A stretch of DNA of 9,152 nt from JANNHK01 sp031404355 (GTDB taxonomy: Bacteria > Actinomycetota > Acidimicrobiia > IMCC26256 > PALSA-610), in contig JANNHK010000313.1 in assembly GCA_031404355.1 (NCBI GenBank), positions 1 through 9,152 of the forward strand, read 5' to 3'. The notes under the pieces were generated by a model. It saw only the letters and a program-made list of their open reading frames with translations, did no database searches and was not told where the DNA came from. Each line of letters begins with the position of its first letter. The stretch's first letter is position 1. This document shows positions 5,361 to 9,152 of the stretch, piece after piece. Position numbers and translations under genes: made by a program.

Positions 5361-5383
5361 CAGTGCGCGTACGGCGCGCACTG
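5361..5383. promoter_or_regulatory. Perfect 9-bp inverted repeat, candidate operator
   Basis: CAGTGCGCG (5361-5369), a 5-nt gap, and its exact complement CGCGCACTG (5375-5383) lie in the 85-bp region between the divergent dienelactone hydrolase and thioredoxin-fold genes. A -10-like TACAGT for the minus-strand gene (5385-5380) overlaps the outer end of the repeat, so the transcript would start inside it. That fits a protein-binding site better than an RNA hairpin, but a hairpin next to the Shine-Dalgarno is possible. Confidence 0.55.
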
Positions 5384-5419
5384 TACGAGGATCCGCGTCG
5401 TGGCACACCACGGTCGCGC

Positions 5420-5425
5420 TAGCGT
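5420..5425 (+). promoter_or_regulatory. -10-like TAGCGT for leaderless thioredoxin-fold gene
   Basis: TAGCGT fits TANNNT and lies 8 nt before the GTG at 5434. There is no Shine-Dalgarno. This supports 5434 as the start, although the same frame is open much further upstream on the strand opposite the dienelactone hydrolase gene. Confidence 0.5.
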
Positions 5426-5433
5426 GCTCCGGC

Positions 5434-5919
5434 GTGGCGCAGAACCCTGACCCGCAAATTTCGCTCACGAGCCTGGCGGGCGTGACCCGCACGCTCGATG
5501 ACTGGGCGACCGTGTTCAACCTCGCCATCGTCATGCTCCCCGGCCGCCGCGAAGCGAGCGGGTTCCTGCCCGTAATCAACCGCATCTTCGCCACGTTCGG
5601 CGACAGTGACGTACGGACCACCGTGTGCGTTGCCGCGCCCGCTTCCATCGCCGAGCGCATCCTGGGCGACCACGCCGAGGAGTGGCTCGTGTTCTGCGAC
5701 CCCGACGCCGTCCTGGCCACCTCCCTCGGCCTCGAACGGCTTCCGGCCTTCGTGCACCTGCGCCAGGACACGACCCTGGTCACGGCCACGCAGGGCTGGA
5801 GCCCGAAGGACTGGCAGCGGGTCGCCGCCGAGATCGCCAAATCCCAGAACTGGACCACACCGATCGTGGCCGGACGCAACGACCCGCCGCCCACGCCGGG
5901 CTGGCCGGTGGCGTCCTGA
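5434..5919 (+). CDS. Thioredoxin/peroxiredoxin-like fold protein without active-site cysteines
   Basis: A 161-aa cytoplasmic protein. The layout resembles a peroxiredoxin/thioredoxin fold: L-A-I-V-M-L-P-G (30-37) where the first strand and active-site loop would be, helix F-L-P-V-I-N-R-I-F (44-52), strand T-T-V-C-V-A-A, then F-C-D-P-D-A-V-L-A-T-S-L-G-L (87-100), and R-L-P-A-F-V-H-L (102-109), where Pro104 fits the conserved cis-Pro. The active-site position has no Cys. The only cysteines are Cys65 and Cys88, neither in a CXXC. It is therefore either a structural or scaffold member of the fold or a protein with unusual chemistry. The C-terminal ~20 residues are Pro-rich and likely flexible. 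The fold call is by eye and moderate; no specific function can be given. Confidence 0.55.
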   Translation: MAQNPDPQISLTSLAGVTRTLDDWATVFNLAIVMLPGRREASGFLPVINRIFATFGDSDVRTTVCVAAPASIAERILGDHAEEWLVFCDPDAVLATSLGLERLPAFVHLRQDTTLVTATQGWSPKDWQRVAAEIAKSQNWTTPIVAGRNDPPPTPGWPVAS

Positions 5920-5953
5920 ACAGGTGTGTTGCCTGAGATTCGGGACGCCCGTC

Positions 5954-5959
5954 TAGTGT
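5954..5959 (+). promoter_or_regulatory. -10-like TAGTGT for leaderless NlpC/P60 gene
   Basis: TAGTGT fits TANNNT and lies 8 nt before the GTG at 5968. This GTG, not the in-frame GTG at 5926, gives a proper signal peptide, so promoter and protein evidence agree on the start. Confidence 0.55.
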
Positions 5960-5967
5960 TGAGGCTC

Positions 5968-7131
5968 GTGTTGCGCCTGTGGCCGCGGTTGGGAGCGGTC
6001 GCCCTCGCCGTAGCGCTCGTGATCCCCGCGATTCCTGCGAGCGCGTCCCCCGAGGACGACCTTGCGCAAAAACGCGAGGAAGCCGCGGTACTCGAGCGCC
6101 AGATCTCGGAGAACGGCACGCGCATCTCGATCCTCGACGAGGAATACAACGTCGCGCGCATCGCGATCGAGCAAGCCGACGCGGGCATCGTCCAGGCCGA
6201 GGCGGGGGTCGCCGACGCCGAAGCCCGGGCCGCGGGGCTGAGCGACCGCGTCGCGGGGCGGGCCGCGCAGATGTACATCCAGGCCGGGGCCGGGCCGCTC
6301 GCCGCGCTCGAGACCGAGGAGGCCGTCGACCTCGCGGCCCGCGGCGCGTACGGCGCGGCGGCGGCGGAGCAGGACAACTCGCTCATCGACGAGCTCGACG
6401 CGGCGCGCGAAGACCTCAATGTCCGGCGCGCCGAGCTCGAAGGCGAGCGGGTCGCGGCGCAGGACAACCAAGCAGCGCTCACCGGCATGCGCGACGAACT
6501 CGCCCGGGCGCAGGACGTGCAGGAAGAGCTGCTCGCGGGCGTCGAAGGCGACATTGCCGGACTTGTCTCCGAGATCGAAGCGAAACGGCGCGCGGAGGAC
6601 GAAGAGCGCGCCCGTCAGGAATTCCAGCGCCGGGCCCAGGAAGAGGCCGAGCGCGCCGCCCGCACGACGACCACGACGACCACGACGGTTGCGACGGTTG
6701 CGAGTGCCGCGGCCGGCGACGAAGACCCTGCTCCGTCGCCACCCAAGGCGGCTCCGGTGGTGTCGAGTGTTCCCGCACCGAACGCGAACGCGCAGATCGC
6801 GGTCGACACCGCGCTCGCGCAACTGGGCAAGCCGTACCAGAGCGCCGGCAAGGGTCCCGACTCGTTCGACTGCTCGGGCCTCACCGGGTTCGCGTGGAAG
6901 GCGGCGGGCGTTTCCATACCGCACTCGTCGCAAGCGCAATACGCGGGCCTCCCCCACGTCTCCATGAGCGAAATCGCGCCGGGCGACCTCCTCTTCTACG
7001 GCAGCCCGATCCACCACGTCGGCGTGTACGTCGGCAACGACCAGTACGTGCACGCGCCCCAGACGGGCGATGTCGTGAAGATCTCGAGCATCTTCCGCAG
7101 TGACTTCGCGGGCGCCGCCCGCCCCGGCTAG
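5968..7131 (+). CDS. Secreted NlpC/P60 peptidoglycan endopeptidase with coiled coil (RipA-like)
   Basis: A 387-aa protein from the GTG at 5968. Residues 1-26 form a signal peptide: basic start, hydrophobic core A-V-A-L-A-V-A-L-V-I, then A-S-A before Ser27. Residues ~27-230 are rich in E, A, R, D and Q and look like a long coiled coil, as in RipA/PcsB-type hydrolases, where it restrains or positions the enzyme. A Thr8 linker (6664-6687) and a Pro/Ala linker follow. The C-terminal ~115 residues are an NlpC/P60 domain with Cys302 (D-C-S-G), His350 (H-H-V-G-V-Y-V-G) and His362 (H-A-P) as catalytic residues. Such enzymes cut D-Glu/m-Dap-type stem peptides during cell separation, outside the membrane. 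The gene is followed 2 bp later by selD, which it may be co-transcribed with, although the functions are unrelated. Confidence 0.88.
   Translation: MLRLWPRLGAVALAVALVIPAIPASASPEDDLAQKREEAAVLERQISENGTRISILDEEYNVARIAIEQADAGIVQAEAGVADAEARAAGLSDRVAGRAAQMYIQAGAGPLAALETEEAVDLAARGAYGAAAAEQDNSLIDELDAAREDLNVRRAELEGERVAAQDNQAALTGMRDELARAQDVQEELLAGVEGDIAGLVSEIEAKRRAEDEERARQEFQRRAQEEAERAARTTTTTTTTVATVASAAAGDEDPAPSPPKAAPVVSSVPAPNANAQIAVDTALAQLGKPYQSAGKGPDSFDCSGLTGFAWKAAGVSIPHSSQAQYAGLPHVSMSEIAPGDLLFYGSPIHHVGVYVGNDQYVHAPQTGDVVKISSIFRSDFAGAARPG
6664..6687 (+). repeat. ACG/ACC codon tract encoding Thr8 linker
   Basis: Eight Thr codons in the pattern ACG ACG ACC repeat between the coiled coil and the catalytic domain. 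The same codon pattern builds the linker of the LPXTG protein at 214-270, so the two surface genes share a stretch of near-identical low-complexity DNA. Confidence 0.75.
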
Positions 7132-7133
7132 AG

Positions 7134-8195
7134 GTGTTGTCCTCGGAGCCCGGCGAGATCCGGTTGACGTCGTTCTCGCACGGCGCCGGGTGCGCGTGCA
7201 AGCTCAGTCCCTCCGACCTGCGCACCGTGCTCGGGCTCGTCCGCGAGTTTGACGCGCCGACGGACCCCAACCTGCTCGTCGGGTTCGACACGTCCGACGA
7301 CGCGGCCGTGTACCGGCTACGCGACGACCTCGCGGTGGTGGTTACCACCGATTTCTTCACCCCGATCGTCGACGACCCGTACGACTGGGGCCGCATCGCC
7401 GCGACGAACGCGTTGTCCGACGTTTACGCGATGGGCGGCACGCCGCTGCTCGCCCTGAACCTCGTCGGGTGGCCGCGCGAAGGGCTGCCGTTCGAAATGC
7501 TCGCACGCGTGCTCGACGGCGGCGCCGACGTCGCGCGCACCGCCGGGTGCATCATCGCCGGCGGTCATTCCATCGACGACGCCGAACCGAAATACGGCAT
7601 GGCCGTCGTCGGTACGGTCCACCCGCAGCGCGTGCTCACCAACAGCGCGGCCGAACCCGGCGACGCGCTGGTGCTCACCAAGCCGATCGGGTTGGGTGTG
7701 ATCTCGACGGCGGTGAAACGCGAGGAGGCGGACCCGGCTCTCGTCGCCACCGCGATCACCGTGATGACCACACTCAACGCGAGTGCGAGTGAGGCCGCGC
7801 TCGCGTGCGACGTGCGGGCCGCGACCGACGTCACCGGGTTCGGGCTACTCGGACACCTCCGCGAGATGTGCGTCGGTTCGGGCGTCGGTGCGATCCTCGA
7901 ACACTCCGAAGTGCCGGTCATCGACGGCGTACGCGAACTCGTTGCCCGCGGCATGGTCGCAGGAGGTACCCAGCGCAACCACGCATTCGTCGCGCCCGAC
8001 GTCGATTTCGGGACGCTGCCGGAAGCCGAACAGTTCCTGCTCGCCGACGCGCAGACGTCGGGCGGACTGCTCCTCGCAGTACCCGCCGAGGGCGCGGCCG
8101 CACTCGTCGCCGCACTCCAAGCGCGCGGCACCCTCGCGGCGGCGGTGATCGGCCGCACGACCGAAACCAACCCCGGCCGCATAGAAGTCAGGTAG
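7134..8195 (+). CDS. selD: Selenide, water dikinase (selenophosphate synthetase)
   Basis: A 353-aa enzyme that makes selenophosphate from selenide and ATP, the selenium donor for selenocysteine and for 2-selenouridine in tRNA. The protein follows E. coli SelD closely throughout: I-R-L-T-S-F-S-H-G-A-G-C-A-C-K at 9-23, where Cys20 and Lys23 correspond to the essential Cys17 and Lys20; D-D-A-A-V-Y; T-T-D-F-F-T-P-I-V-D; G-R-I-A-A-T-N-A; A-G-G-H-S-I-D-D; T-D-V-T-G-F-G-L-L-G-H-L; and D-A-Q-T-S-G-G-L-L-L-A-V. The active-site residue is Cys, not selenocysteine, so the gene needs no SECIS element. It starts at GTG, 2 nt after the NlpC/P60 stop, without Shine-Dalgarno, so it is probably translated by coupling. 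No selA, selB, tRNA-Sec or mnmH is in the window, so the use of its product here is unknown. Confidence 0.95.
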   Translation: MLSSEPGEIRLTSFSHGAGCACKLSPSDLRTVLGLVREFDAPTDPNLLVGFDTSDDAAVYRLRDDLAVVVTTDFFTPIVDDPYDWGRIAATNALSDVYAMGGTPLLALNLVGWPREGLPFEMLARVLDGGADVARTAGCIIAGGHSIDDAEPKYGMAVVGTVHPQRVLTNSAAEPGDALVLTKPIGLGVISTAVKREEADPALVATAITVMTTLNASASEAALACDVRAATDVTGFGLLGHLREMCVGSGVGAILEHSEVPVIDGVRELVARGMVAGGTQRNHAFVAPDVDFGTLPEAEQFLLADAQTSGGLLLAVPAEGAAALVAALQARGTLAAAVIGRTTETNPGRIEVR

Positions 8196-8198
8196 CGG

Positions 8199-9152
8199 TC
8201 AGGGAATAACGAGCATCCCGAGTTCGGCTTCGAGCTGCTGGCGGGCCTTGGCCCCGACGACCTTGCGCTCCATGCGGCCGTCGCGGAACATGGCGATCAT
8301 CGGGATGCTTTGCACGTCGTACTGCTGGGCGATCTGCGGCTCGTCGTCGATGTTCACCTTCACGACTTTGTAGGAGCCTTGGCGCATCGCCGCGATCGTC
8401 TCGACGACCGGCGACACCTGCCGGCACGGGCCGCACCACGGCGCCCAGAAGTCGACGATCACCGGTGTCTCGCTGCGCAACACCTCGCGTTCCCACTCGG
8501 CGGTGGTCACCGCCGGAACCAGCTCGATCGGGTCATCGGGTACACCCTCATCCGGTGCGTCACCGCCAAGAACCTGCTCCATCCACGCGCGCGCGTCGCG
8601 CAGACTCTCGATCGCGACCTGGTGCTCCATCGGATACTCGCGATAGACGGTTGCCACTCCCGACGCGCGCAGGTGCCGAGCAAGCTGCCGTGAACTCTTC
8701 ACCGGAATCAACGGATCGTTCGTGCCGTGTTGCACGAGCACGGGCACCGTTCGCGCTTCCGGCGCAATGTCGATCTCGGGCCCGAGCGGAACCGCGGGAC
8801 TCATGGCCAGCACACCCGCCGGTCGCACCCGCTCGCCGGGCAACAGCGCGAGCCCCAACGCCAGACCGCCGCCCTGCGAGAACCCGCCGAAGATCGCCTC
8901 GGAGCGCTTGAACCCGAGCTCCCGGCATTGCTCGTCGACGAACTCGTCGAGCGCCGTCAACGCCTCGACGTACCCGCCCACTGCATCGCCGCCGAAGTCG
9001 TACCACGAGAACCCCGGAGACCCCGGCGCGGGTTGCGTGCCGCGCGGCAGCACGATCGCGAACTTGCCGTCGGCGTCGAGGTACGGCTGGAGCCCACCGA
9101 GGTCGCGCTCGTCGGCGCCGTAGCCGTGGAGGAGGAGCAGGAGACGGCTCGC
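8199..9152 (-). CDS. Carboxylesterase/phospholipase-thioredoxin fusion (N terminus outside window)
   Basis: The frame is open from 9152 to the TGA at 8201-8199, giving 317 residues; the GTG at 9053 is internal, because the upstream codons encode the conserved H-G-Y-G-A-D-E-R-D-L (residues 9-18), an oxyanion-hole region. The first part is a phospholipase/carboxylesterase-type alpha/beta hydrolase with Ser92 (G-F-S-Q-G-G), Asp146 (G-T-N-D-P-L) and His177 (M-E-H-Q-V) as triad. After an acidic, Pro-rich linker (~196-212) comes a complete thioredoxin: V-D-F-W-A-P-W-C-G-P-C (Cys240, Cys243), V-N-I-D-D-E-P and cis-Pro284 in S-I-P-M. Both domains keep their catalytic residues. It has no visible membrane segment, and only a few N-terminal residues seem to be missing. 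The gene is convergent with selD, 3 bp apart. The joint role of the two domains is unknown. Confidence 0.85.
   Translation of the reverse strand, partial: ASRLLLLLHGYGADERDLGGLQPYLDADGKFAIVLPRGTQPAPGSPGFSWYDFGGDAVGGYVEALTALDEFVDEQCRELGFKRSEAIFGGFSQGGGLALGLALLPGERVRPAGVLAMSPAVPLGPEIDIAPEARTVPVLVQHGTNDPLIPVKSSRQLARHLRASGVATVYREYPMEHQVAIESLRDARAWMEQVLGGDAPDEGVPDDPIELVPAVTTAEWEREVLRSETPVIVDFWAPWCGPCRQVSPVVETIAAMRQGSYKVVKVNIDDEPQIAQQYDVQSIPMIAMFRDGRMERKVVGAKARQQLEAELGMLVIP

Noticed and set aside
5077..5433. N-terminal extension of the thioredoxin-fold gene
   Set aside because: The frame is open upstream, but that part is antisense to the dienelactone hydrolase; the GTG at 5434 has a well-placed -10-like element and matches where the fold begins.
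5926..5967. GTG at 5926 as the start of the NlpC/P60 gene
   Set aside because: It would put 14 extra residues before a clear signal peptide and place the -10-like TAGTGT inside the coding region; GTG 5968 fits both lines of evidence.
5352..6554. A 400-codon open frame on the minus strand opposite the thioredoxin-fold and NlpC/P60 genes
   Set aside because: The protein is Ser/Ala/Arg-rich without motifs, and it covers a real signal peptide, coiled coil and start site on the other strand.
7134..8195. selD as a selenoprotein needing a SECIS element
   Set aside because: The active-site position is encoded by TGC (7191-7193) and no in-frame TGA occurs.

Overview
The window is GC-rich and densely packed, with short intergenic gaps and frequent GTG/TTG starts. 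Thr-rich linkers, an LPXTG surface protein, a RipA-like NlpC/P60 peptidoglycan hydrolase, an actinobacterial-type RelE-like toxin pair and leaderless-looking promoters together suggest an actinobacterium, possibly of the Acidimicrobiia type. That placement is inference from gene style, not a database match. No rRNA, tRNA, CRISPR array or insertion sequence was seen, and no gene-free stretch exceeds about 120 bases.

Layout, left to right: (1) the C-terminal end of an LPXTG-anchored surface protein and a strong hairpin terminator; (2) an orphan ComB-family (2-phosphosulfolactate phosphatase-like) gene; (3) a toxin-antitoxin islet at about 1188-2877, with somewhat lower GC than its flanks. The islet holds a short relict resembling the small ORF at 2154, an intact Phd-like antitoxin plus RelE/ParE-like toxin behind a palindromic promoter, and a second module made of a 61-aa small protein followed by an AbiEii/MenT-like nucleotidyltransferase gene whose frame is broken at a (GC)5 tract; (4) a CitE/malyl-CoA lyase-like gene on the minus strand, divergent from an MBL-fold hydrolase, with two promoters packed into about 32 bp; (5) a dienelactone hydrolase-family gene on the minus strand, divergent from a thioredoxin-fold protein that lacks an active-site CXXC, with a perfect 9-bp inverted repeat between them; (6) a secreted coiled-coil NlpC/P60 endopeptidase followed 2 bp later by selD (selenophosphate synthetase); (7) on the minus strand, running off the right edge, a protein in which a serine carboxylesterase/phospholipase domain is fused to a C-terminal thioredoxin.

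The genes do not form one pathway. Two surface/cell-wall genes, several metabolic hydrolases and lyases, redox proteins and selenium activation are simply neighbours, and the TA islet looks like accessory DNA between housekeeping-type genes. The most consistent cross-window signal is regulatory: seven genes have a TANNNT -10-like hexamer only 6-8 nt upstream of the start codon and no Shine-Dalgarno sequence, which is the signature of leaderless mRNAs. The one clear Shine-Dalgarno belongs to the dienelactone hydrolase gene. The items most worth a second look are the (GC)5 frameshift in the nucleotidyltransferase toxin, the relict of its small partner beside comB, and the esterase-thioredoxin fusion.
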